A stretch of DNA of 35,845 bases from JBOGFC01 sp050742155 (GTDB lineage Bacteria; Actinomycetota; Acidimicrobiia; Spongiisociales; JALYHC01): positions 1 to 35,845 of the forward strand of contig JBOGFC010000129.1 in NCBI GenBank assembly GCA_050742155.1, in the 5' to 3' direction. How positions within the stretch are numbered: position 1 is the stretch's first letter; each line of letters begins with the position of its first letter. Position numbers and translations under genes: made by a program. Shown in pieces: positions 1-6,395 of the stretch. Below the pieces are notes generated by a model. It saw nothing but the letters and a program-made list of their open reading frames with translations, searched no databases and was not told the origin of the DNA.

Positions 1-370
1 TCCCCTCGTGCTCGAAGAAGTCGGCGTCCTCGGCGGCCAGGACCGCCTGCTGGACCTGCTCGGGCACCGTGTCCAGCGGAACCGGCTCGGAGTTCTTGCC
101 GGCATGCAGCTCGGCCAGCACCACCCCATCCTCGGTGTAGATGCGGGAGAGCTGGGAGAGGTTGGGCAGGGTGAGGTCCTGGCTCTCGGGATCGGGGAGG
201 TAGCGAGTCTCCAGATCGCTGAAGGTCCCGTAGGCGGCGGTGACGGTCAGGAAGGAGAAGAGCCCCACCCAGGAGGCCGCCAGGACGGCCACGATCGTCA
301 GGGTGGCCAGCGAGGTGAGGCGATGGCCGCGCCGTTCCTGGCGCTCGACGTCGAGGATGCTGTGCCCCAT
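1..370 (-). CDS. Class A penicillin-binding protein, N-terminal part (runs off left edge)
   Basis: Only the first 123 codons are visible, read from an ATG at 368-370. Residues 1-19 are charged and cytoplasmic, about 20-46 form one hydrophobic membrane anchor, and the visible part ends in QAVLAAEDADFFEHEG. That matches the first conserved motif of glycosyltransferase family 51, including its catalytic Glu, so this should be a bifunctional peptidoglycan glycosyltransferase/transpeptidase acting outside the membrane; the transpeptidase domain lies beyond the window. The start is supported by a TAnnnT box ending 6 nt upstream of the ATG. A sigma-F-like promoter overlaps the same box. A monofunctional GT51 enzyme remains possible because the C-terminus is not seen. 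Confidence 0.85.
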   Translation of the reverse strand, partial: MGHSILDVERQERRGHRLTSLATLTIVAVLAASWVGLFSFLTVTAAYGTFSDLETRYLPDPESQDLTLPNLSQLSRIYTEDGVVLAELHAGKNSEPVPLDTVPEQVQQAVLAAEDADFFEHEG

Positions 371-376
371 GCGCTC

Positions 377-405
377 AGAGTACCCCTCGTGGGAAAACGC
401 GAAAC
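377..405 (-). promoter_or_regulatory. Overlapping promoters for the penicillin-binding protein
   Basis: On the minus strand GTTT (402-405) is followed after 16 nt by GGGTAC (380-385), close to the actinobacterial sigma-F/sigma-B consensus GTTT-N14-17-GGGTA. Overlapping it, TACTCT (377-382) lies 6 nt before the ATG, a housekeeping-type -10 suited to a leaderless transcript. Both readings come directly from sequence; use by the nearby sigma factor is inferred. Confidence 0.5.
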
Positions 406-428
406 GCGGCTTCTCGGCTAGTGAGACG

Positions 429-836
429 TCAGCCGGAGCCGGGAGGTTCCCTCTCGAGGGGGACGGAGAAGGTGATGGTGGGAGGATCGGAGGTGCTACC
501 CGCGTCGGGGAACAAGGCCCCGATCACCTCCAGTCCCAGCGAGGCTTCGTGCACCGGTGCTTCGGCGGTCGGCGACGGGGTGGTGCTGATGTTGAAGGTG
601 AGCCGGGCGTCCAACTGCTCGACCAGCACGGCCAGGGGGCCGGGGGCGGTGACCATGAGGTAGCCGCAGGCCTCCGACACTGCCAGCTTGATGTCGTCCA
701 CCGACTCCTCTGGAAACCGGAAGCTCCGGGCTATGGAGGCGGCGAAGAGCCGGGCAGTGCCGATGAAGGCCGGATCGGGAGGGATGTCCAAGGCGAACCG
801 ATCCCCGGGCTGGTGCAGGTGGTGAGGCAGCGCCAA
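429..836 (-). CDS. RsbW-like ATP-binding anti-sigma regulator
   Basis: A protein of about 135 residues with a GHKL/HATPase-like fold of the RsbW/SpoIIAB type, which in known systems binds a sigma factor or phosphorylates a STAS partner. The N-box region reads DDIKLAVSEACGYL: the SEA core is present, but the Asn usually following (EAxxNA) is Tyr. The C-terminal part (LGLEVIGALF) is where the family's G-box region lies. No ATG fits; a TTG at 834-836, two bases after the stop of the upstream STAS gene, is the best start and implies translational coupling. The open frame extends further upstream, but that part is antisense to the STAS and plus-strand genes and is not protein-like. The altered N-box leaves kinase activity uncertain. 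Confidence 0.75.
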   Translation of the reverse strand: MALPHHLHQPGDRFALDIPPDPAFIGTARLFAASIARSFRFPEESVDDIKLAVSEACGYLMVTAPGPLAVLVEQLDARLTFNISTTPSPTAEAPVHEASLGLEVIGALFPDAGSTSDPPTITFSVPLEREPPGSG

Positions 837-838
837 GG

Positions 839-1240
839 TCAGGAACCCGTCGCCTCTGCCACGTCCCGGTGGATGGGGAACACCCGGTCGAGACCGGTGA
901 GGGTGAGGATCTTGAGCACCGGTCCCTCCGTGCACACCAAGACCAGATCCCCTTCCTGCTCCCGCAGGCGCTTGAGGGCACCCACCAGGACGCCCAGTCC
1001 GGTGGAGTCCATGAACTCCACTCCCCGCAGATCTACCACCACCTGACGGCTGCCGTTCTGGATGAGGTCGAGCACTGCCTCCCGCAGTTGGGCGGCCGTG
1101 GCCAGGTCGATCTCGCCGCCCACTTCGAGGACCGACCAGCGTCCTTCCGTCCTGGGTGTGAGCTGCAGCTGGATGGCCTGTCCCCTTTCGGTGGCCGGAT
1201 AGTATACGGGCGCCCCTTCGGAGTCTCCCAATGGATGCAA
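839..1240 (-). CDS. STAS-domain anti-anti-sigma factor (RsbV/SpoIIAA-like)
   Basis: A 133-residue single STAS domain protein. The hallmark phosphorylation loop is present as VVDLRGVEFMDSTGLGVLV, where the Ser in DSTG is the residue phosphorylated by RsbW-type kinases in characterised systems. In the unphosphorylated form such proteins bind the anti-sigma kinase and free the sigma factor. The next gene downstream is an RsbW-like regulator. The start is uncertain: TTG codons at 1238-1240 or 1229-1231 are the only in-frame options before the domain, and either brings the 5' end against or over the start of the divergent gene at 1231. Neither has a clear Shine-Dalgarno sequence. Confidence 0.85.
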   Translation of the reverse strand: MHPLGDSEGAPVYYPATERGQAIQLQLTPRTEGRWSVLEVGGEIDLATAAQLREAVLDLIQNGSRQVVVDLRGVEFMDSTGLGVLVGALKRLREQEGDLVLVCTEGPVLKILTLTGLDRVFPIHRDVAEATGS

Positions 1241-1623
1241 TCGCTGTGTCGGTGCCCGCCTCGGCGGGCTTCGTCGCCGTTCTTCGTTCGGTGACCGCCA
1301 GCGTGAGTGCCAGGATGGACTTGCCGTACGACGCCATCGACGACCTATGCCTGGCGGTGGATGAAGCGTCCGCGCACCTCTTGCAGAATGCCGGGAATCC
1401 GGGGGCCCTCACCTTGACGATCGGGCTCGATGACGAGAGCATCGAGCTCGTGGTGGCCAGCGACGGCTCGGCAGAGGAGTGGCCCCGGCCGGAGTACCGG
1501 CAGGGCTTCGGATGGCGGGTGTTGAGCGCCCTCATCGACGAAGCACACTTCGAGCGTTCCGAGCAGGGGGTCGAGCTTCGCTTGCGGAAGCGGATCCCGC
1601 CCGCCGCGCCGACCGCCTCGTGA
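1231..1623 (+). CDS. RsbW-like ATP-binding regulator upstream of the sigma gene
   Basis: A 130-residue HATPase-like protein of the RsbW/anti-sigma family, apparently cotranscribed with the sigma factor that starts 23 bp downstream; by analogy it should be that sigma factor's antagonist. The N-box region reads DDLCLAVDEASAHLL; the usual Asn after the DEA core is His, as in some actinobacterial anti-sigma factors. A G-box-like QGFGWRVLSAL follows. The ATG at 1231 is supported by CGGAG at 1219-1223. A TAGTAT box at 1200-1205 could be its -10 and lies inside the divergent STAS gene. Confidence 0.75.
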   Translation: MDAIAVSVPASAGFVAVLRSVTASVSARMDLPYDAIDDLCLAVDEASAHLLQNAGNPGALTLTIGLDDESIELVVASDGSAEEWPRPEYRQGFGWRVLSALIDEAHFERSEQGVELRLRKRIPPAAPTAS

Positions 1624-1646
1624 GGTCGCTTTCGAGAGGGGCGGGG

Positions 1647-2390
1647 GTGACGGGGTTGATCGACGAGGTCCGTTCAGCGGAGCTGTTCCGGCGACTACCC
1701 GAGGATGCGACGGCTCGGGACGATCTGGTCGCCATGTACCTGCCCTTGGCGGAGTACCTGGCCCGCCGCTTCAACGGGCGCGGAGAGGCTCTCGAGGATC
1801 TGGTGCAGGTGGCCGGCATCGGTCTCATCAAGGCGGTGGACCGGTTCGACCACGAGCGGGGCATCAAGTTCTCCACCTATGCCACGGCCACCATCGTGGG
1901 GGAGCTCAAGCGGCACTTTCGCGATCGGGGATGGATGGTGCGCGTGCCCCGGCGCTTGCAGGAGATCAGCGTGCAGACGGGCAAGGTGGTCTCGGAGCTC
2001 TCTCAGCAGCTGGGCCGCTCACCCACGGTACGGGAGATCGCTGAGCGGACCGGCTACACCGAGGAGGAGGTGGTGGAGGGCATGTACACCGCCCACGCCT
2101 ATGCACCGATCTCGCTCGACGCCAAGTGGAATGAAGAGGAGGGCGTTGCCCTGGTCGACCGGCTGGGGTCGGAGGACGACTCGCTCGAGATCCTGGAGCA
2201 GTTGGAGAGCGTGGGACCGGCCATCCGGGAGCTCTCGGGGCGCGAGCAGCGGATCATCTTCTTGCGTTTCTTCCGGGGCCTCACACAGTCGGAGATCGCC
2301 CAGGAGCTGGGTGTCTCCCAAATGCATGTCTCTCGACTGCTGGCCAGGTCGTTGAAAAGCGTCCGCCAGGCGGCCCGGGGCGACTTGTAG
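1647..2390 (+). CDS. RNA polymerase sigma factor, SigB/SigF/SigG family
   Basis: A 247-residue alternative sigma factor with regions 2, 3 and 4. Region 2 includes EDLVQVAGIGLIKAVDRFD and the region 2.4 stretch FSTYATATIVGELKRHFRD; region 3 starts near VRVPRRLQE; region 4 carries REQRIIFLRFF and the helix-turn-helix SQSEIAQELGV-type sequence (TQSEIAQELGVSQMHVSRL). This family directs general-stress or sporulation-like regulons and is normally held by an RsbW-type anti-sigma factor, which fits the gene just upstream. The GTG at 1647 is chosen over the longer open frame from 1479 because it follows GAGAGG at a good distance and because the upstream extension overlaps the previous gene and is not sigma-like. 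A TTG at 1656 is an alternative. Confidence 0.9.
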   Translation: MTGLIDEVRSAELFRRLPEDATARDDLVAMYLPLAEYLARRFNGRGEALEDLVQVAGIGLIKAVDRFDHERGIKFSTYATATIVGELKRHFRDRGWMVRVPRRLQEISVQTGKVVSELSQQLGRSPTVREIAERTGYTEEEVVEGMYTAHAYAPISLDAKWNEEEGVALVDRLGSEDDSLEILEQLESVGPAIRELSGREQRIIFLRFFRGLTQSEIAQELGVSQMHVSRLLARSLKSVRQAARGDL

Positions 2391-2411
2391 GGCCAGCCGC
2401 CCCGTCCAACA

Positions 2412-2438
2412 GGTTTGCTGGGGAAGGTGGAAGGGTAT
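2412..2438 (+). promoter_or_regulatory. Sigma-F/sigma-B-like promoter
   Basis: GGTTT at 2412-2416 and GGGTAT at 2433-2438 are separated by 16 nt, matching the known sigma-F-type promoter GGTTT-N15-17-GGGTAT. It sits 50 bp before the small membrane protein and just after the sigma gene, so the small gene is a plausible direct target. Assignment to the sigma factor encoded here is inference. Confidence 0.6.
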
Positions 2439-2488
2439 CACGGTTGGGAGGTCCTGGCAGGACCGGAGGCAAGTAAGGAGAGAGGGGA

Positions 2489-2632
2489 ATGGCGCCAATA
2501 CTGTGGATCATCGCAGCGGTCCTCGTCATCTGGGGGATCGTGACACTGTTGCGAGGAGCCGTGCTGGCCGGGATCGTGCTGATCATCGTCGGCCTGCTGA
2601 TCGGTCCGGGTGGAGTGAGCATCTTCACCTGA
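2489..2632 (+). CDS. Small hydrophobic membrane protein (47 aa)
   Basis: A 47-residue protein, almost entirely hydrophobic, with two predicted membrane stretches (about residues 3-20 and 23-38) split by a short LLRGA turn, ending in GPGGVSIFT. A strong AAGGAG/GAGGGG ribosome-binding region at 2475-2487 supports the ATG at 2489. It follows the sigma gene by about 100 bp behind a sigma-F-like promoter, so it may be a stress-induced membrane peptide. No function is recognised. Confidence 0.7.
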   Translation: MAPILWIIAAVLVIWGIVTLLRGAVLAGIVLIIVGLLIGPGGVSIFT

Positions 2633-2651
2633 GGCTCGATCCGAAGACGCG

Positions 2652-2684
2652 AAGTCGGGGGCCAGGTTTCCTGGCCCCCGACTT
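2652..2684. terminator. Perfect 14-bp hairpin after the small membrane protein
   Basis: Arms 2652-2665 and 2671-2684 are exact reverse complements around a 5-nt loop. The hairpin lies 20 bp after the plus-strand stop. There is no U-run on the plus strand, so it may act as a GC-rich terminator or as a 3' stabiliser. It is also positioned to end minus-strand transcription from dgt. Confidence 0.7.
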
Positions 2685-2881
2685 GGGCTGGGTGGGTTTG
2701 GCATGCCCTTCGGCTGGTTGGGTGTGCGTGGGAGGAGAGCACACCCCGCCAAAGGGCTTCCAGTGTCTTTCCTACCCCGGTCGCCGGGAGGCTAAACCCG
2801 TCGCCGAGATCTTTGGGTTTGGTCAGCCTGGCGCTGGGCGACCCGATCTCCAAGGTGGAGGCCGCCAGGGCAGGAGGCGGG
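2685..2881. other. Convergent intergenic region with nested inverted repeats
   Basis: No open frame here looks like a gene. The DNA has an outer pair GCCCTT/AAGGGC (2705-2710, 2752-2757) enclosing an 8-bp stem (2720-2727, 2739-2746), followed by GTCGCCG-type repeats around 2780-2807. This suggests a structured RNA or nested terminators; no known RNA family could be matched by eye. Confidence 0.3.
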
Positions 2882-3871
2882 TTAGGGCTCGACCAGGGTG
2901 GCATGGATCCTGAGGGCATAGCGGTCGGTCATGCCGGACACGTAGTCGATCGCCTGAATGACGACCGGTGCCTCCTCGTGCCGATAGGTGGCGGGGATGG
3001 CGTCGGGGTGTTGGAGGAAGTGCTCGACCAGCGCCTGGATGACGACCACCGCCCGGCGCTGCTGAGTGTGTGCCTCCGGGCGCTCGTAGACGTTGGCGAA
3101 CATGAAGCGGCGCAGGTCGTGCATGACCTCGAGGAGCTCGGGCTGCATCGCCACCCGCCCCCGGCGAAGTGACTCGTCGATCACCGCCTCGATCATGGAG
3201 GAGATCCACTCCCGACCCGGCCGGCCGAAGGCCCGCAGCGCCGGGCGGGGAAGGTCGGGCGCAGTGAGCACCCCGGCCCGCAGGGCGTCGTCGACGTCGT
3301 GGGTCAGGTAGGCGATCCGGTCGGCGAACCGGCACAGGTAGCCCTCCGGGGTCTCCGGGGGAGGCTCCACCCTCCAGGTGTGAGCGCGGATGCCGTCCAA
3401 CACCTCCCGGGTAAGGTTGAGTGGCTCGAGCACCCGTAAGACCCGCACGCTCTGCTCGGAATGTCGCCACTCCCCGTTCACGTACGGGCTGAGGGCCGTC
3501 TCCCCGGTGTGCCCGAAGGGGGAATGGCCCACGTCGTGGCCCAGGCAAATCGCCTCGGTGAGGGCCTCGTTGAGCCCCAGGGCGGCCGCCAGGGCACGGC
3601 CGATCTGGGTGACCTGGATGGTGTGGGTGAGCCGGGTGACGAAGTGGTCCCCCTCCGGGTTGATGAAGACCTGGGTCTTGTGCTTGAGCCGGCGGAAGGC
3701 CTTGGAGTGGAGGATGCGGTCCCGGTCTCGCTCGAAGCTGGTCCGGTACTCGTCGGGCGCCTCGGGCCGCTCCCGTCCCCGACTCTCGGCGGCCAGCGTG
3801 GCGGCCGGGGCAAGCTGTTGCTTCTCCTGCTGCTCCCGCAGCTCACGGGTGCGGCGGAGGAGCTCGCTCAC
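2882..3871 (-). CDS. dgt: Deoxyguanosinetriphosphate triphosphohydrolase-like protein
   Basis: A 329-residue HD-domain dNTPase that would split dGTP or other dNTPs into deoxynucleoside and tripolyphosphate. The N-terminal YRTSFERDRDRILHSKAFRRL motif region is typical of the family. Metal ligands are visible as the His in RLTHTIQV, the HD pair in CLGHDVGHSPFGHTGE, and the Asp in AYLTHDVDDALRAG. The GTG at 3869-3871 overlaps the stop of the upstream permease gene as GTGA, which decides the start and implies translational coupling to a transporter operon, an unusual setting for dgt. The gene ends about 200 bp from the convergent small membrane protein. Its substrate range cannot be read from sequence. 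Confidence 0.9.
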   Translation of the reverse strand: MSELLRRTRELREQQEKQQLAPAATLAAESRGRERPEAPDEYRTSFERDRDRILHSKAFRRLKHKTQVFINPEGDHFVTRLTHTIQVTQIGRALAAALGLNEALTEAICLGHDVGHSPFGHTGETALSPYVNGEWRHSEQSVRVLRVLEPLNLTREVLDGIRAHTWRVEPPPETPEGYLCRFADRIAYLTHDVDDALRAGVLTAPDLPRPALRAFGRPGREWISSMIEAVIDESLRRGRVAMQPELLEVMHDLRRFMFANVYERPEAHTQQRRAVVVIQALVEHFLQHPDAIPATYRHEEAPVVIQAIDYVSGMTDRYALRIHATLVEP

Positions 3872-4788
3872 GCCGGTGGCGCCCCTACCAGGTCCGGACG
3901 GGGGGCGAAGCGGCCGCTCAGGCGGGCCCACAGGCCGCCGGTCCATTCTCCGGTGATGATGCGCCGACGGACACGGCCGGAGACGGCGTCGATCACCAAC
4001 ACGGTGAGGATGGTGAGGAACAGCACCGTGCCGGCCCGGTCGAACTCCCGGAAGCGCAGCCGGTTGAGGAGCTCGGCCCCCACTCCCCCGGCGCCCACCA
4101 CGCCGAGGACCGCCGAGGCTCGGATGTTGATCTCGAACCGGTAGAGCCAGTAGGCCACCATGGTGGGGAACACCTGGGGCAGGACCCCGAAGCGCATCTG
4201 GGAGAGCCGACTGCCTCCGGAAGCCTCGATGGCCTCTACCGGCCCGCGGTCGATCCCCTCGATCACCTCGGCGGAGAGCTTGCCGAGCGTTCCCACGGAG
4301 TGCAGGCCGACCGCCAGGGTGCCAGTCCAGGCCCCCAGTCCGGTGACGGGGATGAATATGAAGGCCAGGAGCAACTCGGGGAAGGCTCGAATGGCGTTGA
4401 GGAGCTGGCGGACGCCGGTGGAGAGCCATCCCGGGCCGAGGTTCTTCGCTCCCAAGAAGGCCAGCGGGAAGGAGAACACGGCGCCGAGGATGGTGCCGAT
4501 CCAGGCGATGTAGAGGGACTCGAGCACCTTTGCGAAGGTGCGTCCCAGGGAGTCCGAGCTGAGGTCGGGCGGCACCATCGCTGCGACGATGTCCCACACC
4601 TGCCCGCCCGGCCGGAAGGCCTCCCAGAAGCGGGCCGGTGAGAATTCCAGGCCGGAAGCCGACCACAGGGCGGGGATGAGGATGGCCAGCGTGATCACCC
4701 AGCGGAATACCCGCGGCCCCAGGGGAGGGCGGGGCCGCACCTGCCGCCCGGGCTCGAGGTCGTTTGCGATGTGCGTCTCGACGGTCAC
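3868..4788 (-). CDS. phnE: Phosphonate/phosphate-type ABC permease, second copy
   Basis: A 306-residue inner-membrane permease of the PhnE family, with about six hydrophobic segments and the EAA-type cytoplasmic loop EASGGSRLSQMRFGVLPQVFP that contacts the ATPase. VLGVVGAGGVGAELL near the C-terminus is characteristic of PhnE. The GTG at 4786-4788 follows a near-perfect GGAGGT and overlaps the previous stop as GTGA. With the adjacent permease it probably forms a heterodimeric channel; paired PhnE subunits are known in phosphonate, phosphite and some phosphate importers. The N-terminal 40 residues are charged and cytoplasmic. Confidence 0.88.
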   Translation of the reverse strand: MTVETHIANDLEPGRQVRPRPPLGPRVFRWVITLAILIPALWSASGLEFSPARFWEAFRPGGQVWDIVAAMVPPDLSSDSLGRTFAKVLESLYIAWIGTILGAVFSFPLAFLGAKNLGPGWLSTGVRQLLNAIRAFPELLLAFIFIPVTGLGAWTGTLAVGLHSVGTLGKLSAEVIEGIDRGPVEAIEASGGSRLSQMRFGVLPQVFPTMVAYWLYRFEINIRASAVLGVVGAGGVGAELLNRLRFREFDRAGTVLFLTILTVLVIDAVSGRVRRRIITGEWTGGLWARLSGRFAPRPDLVGAPPA

Positions 4789-5561
4789 ACCAACCTCCTC
4801 CGCAGCGTCACGCTCAGCTGCTCGAGGAGGAAGACGATCACGAAGATGATCAACACGATGCCCATGATCCGGTCGAATCGGAAGAAGGCCCGCTGGGCTT
4901 CCAGCACGCGGCCGATGCCGCCCGCCCCCACCAGGCCCAACACCACCGACGCCCGGATGTTGATCTCGAAGATGTAGAGGGCGTAGGCCACGTAGTTGGG
5001 GAGTACCTGGGGGAGCACGCTGGCCTGGACGGCGGCCGTATGTCTGGCGCCGGCCGCCCGGGCCGCCTCCAGGGGCCCCGGGTCCACCGCGTCCACGGTC
5101 TCTGAGAACAGCTTGGCCATGATGGCCAGCGAGAAGAAGAGCAGCGCCAGCGCCCCGGCGAAGGCGTTGAAGCCCACCGCTACCACGAAGAGCATCGCCC
5201 AGAAGAGGTCCGGCATGGTGCGAATGACGTTCATGAAGCTGCGGCTCACCAGGAAGGTGAGCGGGTTGGGGGCGGTGGGTTGGGCGGCCAGGAAGGCGAG
5301 CGGCAACGCGATCCCGCAACCGAGCAGGGTGCCCATCACGGCGATCTGGATGGTCTCGAGGAAGGGCCCCGGTACGTTGGCCAGCACCCAGTCCCAGGGG
5401 GGCGGCCAGAACCGGGCCAGGAAGTCGGGGGCGTTGGCGGCGTTGTCGACGATACGCCCGATCGAAAAGCCCACCTGGCGGGCGGCGAAGATGGTGAAGG
5501 CGGCCACCGCGGCGATCGCCGGGTAGAGCCAAGGCGACCGCTTGGGGGGTTGTGGCCTCAC
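4785..5561 (-). CDS. phnE: Phosphonate/phosphate-type ABC permease, first copy
   Basis: A 258-residue PhnE-family permease with about six membrane spans. Its EAA-type loop reads EAARAAGARHTAAVQASVLP, and the C-terminal block VLGLVGAGGIGRVLEA matches the family. The GTG at 5559-5561 overlaps the phnC stop as GTGA, so the importer genes are tightly coupled. It is related to but clearly distinct from the next permease, consistent with an old duplication and heterodimer formation rather than a recent copy. The substrate is not certain from sequence: phosphonate, phosphite, hypophosphite and phosphate importers share this architecture. Confidence 0.88.
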   Translation of the reverse strand: MRPQPPKRSPWLYPAIAAVAAFTIFAARQVGFSIGRIVDNAANAPDFLARFWPPPWDWVLANVPGPFLETIQIAVMGTLLGCGIALPLAFLAAQPTAPNPLTFLVSRSFMNVIRTMPDLFWAMLFVVAVGFNAFAGALALLFFSLAIMAKLFSETVDAVDPGPLEAARAAGARHTAAVQASVLPQVLPNYVAYALYIFEINIRASVVLGLVGAGGIGRVLEAQRAFFRFDRIMGIVLIIFVIVFLLEQLSVTLRRRLV

Positions 5562-6337
5562 CGGGCCGCGTGCTCCAAGAGGTCGTCCGGGGTGAGGGCT
5601 CGGCCGTAGATCTCGCGGAAGCGGGCATCGTCGACATCGGAGATGTCGCCGTCGTACACCAGCCGCCCGTCTCGCAGGCCCACCAGCCGCCGCCCGTAGG
5701 CGCGGGCCAGATCGAGGAAATGCAGATTGACCAGCGTGGTGATGCCCAGCTCCCGGTTGATGCGCTGCAGGTCTCGCATGACCATGTGGGAGGTGACCGG
5801 ATCGAGAGAGGCCACCGGCTCGTCGGCCAGGATGACGCTGGGCTCCTGGGCCAGGGCACGGGCGATCCCCACCCGCTGCTGCTGGCCGCCGGAGAGATGG
5901 GAGGCTCGTACATAGGCCTTCTCGACGATCCCCACCCGCTCGAGGGCTTGCATGGCCAGCTCGAGGTCGGTCTTGGGCCAGAGGCCCAGGGTGGACCGCC
6001 AGAGGGGAACCTTGGAGAGCCGGCCCATCAGCACGTTCTTGAGCACGGTGGTGCGGTAGACCAGGTTGAACGTCTGGAAGATCATGCCGATCCGGGAGCG
6101 GATCTCCCGCAGGTCACCGGAGGAGGCGCCGGTCACCCGGTGGCCATCGACGGTGATGCTGCCGGCGGTGGCCCTGACCAACCCGTTGATGGTCCGGAGG
6201 AGGGTGGACTTACCGGCTCCGGACAGGCCGACGATCACCACGAACTCGCCGGGCGCGAAGGTGAGGCTGACGTCCTTGAGCGCCTGAACGCCATCCGGGT
6301 AGGTGACGGAGGCGTTGCGGAGCTCGATCATGGCCAC
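5558..6337 (-). CDS. phnC: Phosphonate/phosphate-type ABC transporter ATPase
   Basis: A 259-residue ABC ATPase. Walker A is GLSGAGKST, the Q-loop lies at GMIFQTFNLV, the signature is HLSGGQQQRVGIARAL, Walker B is VILADEPVASLD and the switch His is in LVNLHFLDLA. FNLVYRTTVLKNVLMGRL is typical of the PhnC subfamily. It energises the two downstream permeases. The open frame begins at a GTG (6335-6337); an ATG two codons later (6329-6331) is an equally good start. A 12-bp GC hairpin lies between it and phnD upstream, a common way to give more binding protein than ATPase. Confidence 0.92.
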   Translation of the reverse strand: MAMIELRNASVTYPDGVQALKDVSLTFAPGEFVVIVGLSGAGKSTLLRTINGLVRATAGSITVDGHRVTGASSGDLREIRSRIGMIFQTFNLVYRTTVLKNVLMGRLSKVPLWRSTLGLWPKTDLELAMQALERVGIVEKAYVRASHLSGGQQQRVGIARALAQEPSVILADEPVASLDPVTSHMVMRDLQRINRELGITTLVNLHFLDLARAYGRRLVGLRDGRLVYDGDISDVDDARFREIYGRALTPDDLLEHAAR

Positions 6338-6346
6338 GCAGTGTAG

Positions 6347-6375
6347 GGGCCGGCCCCCCGAGAGGGGGCCGGCCC
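6347..6375 (-). terminator. Hairpin between phnD and phnC (attenuator or mRNA stabiliser)
   Basis: Perfect 12-bp arms at 6347-6358 and 6364-6375 around a 5-nt loop, located 20 bp after the phnD stop on the minus strand. There is no U-run. Partial termination, or protection of the phnD 3' end, would raise binding protein relative to membrane components. Confidence 0.6.
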
Positions 6376-6395
6376 GCTACGTGCTCGGAGCCTGG

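Noticed and set aside
429..1535. 368-codon open frame on the minus strand
   Set aside because: Only the last 135 codons encode a recognisable protein; the upstream part is antisense to the plus-strand regulator and overlaps the STAS gene.
2700..2850. c-di-GMP, c-di-AMP or cobalamin riboswitch
   Set aside because: Some pieces look similar (GGCTAAACC-like stretch), but the conserved cores are not present and no suitable gene follows on either strand.
2882..5913. Very long minus-strand frames joining transporter and dgt regions
   Set aside because: Their upstream halves are other-frame readings of phnE or phnC; true starts are the GTG codons overlapping the previous stops.
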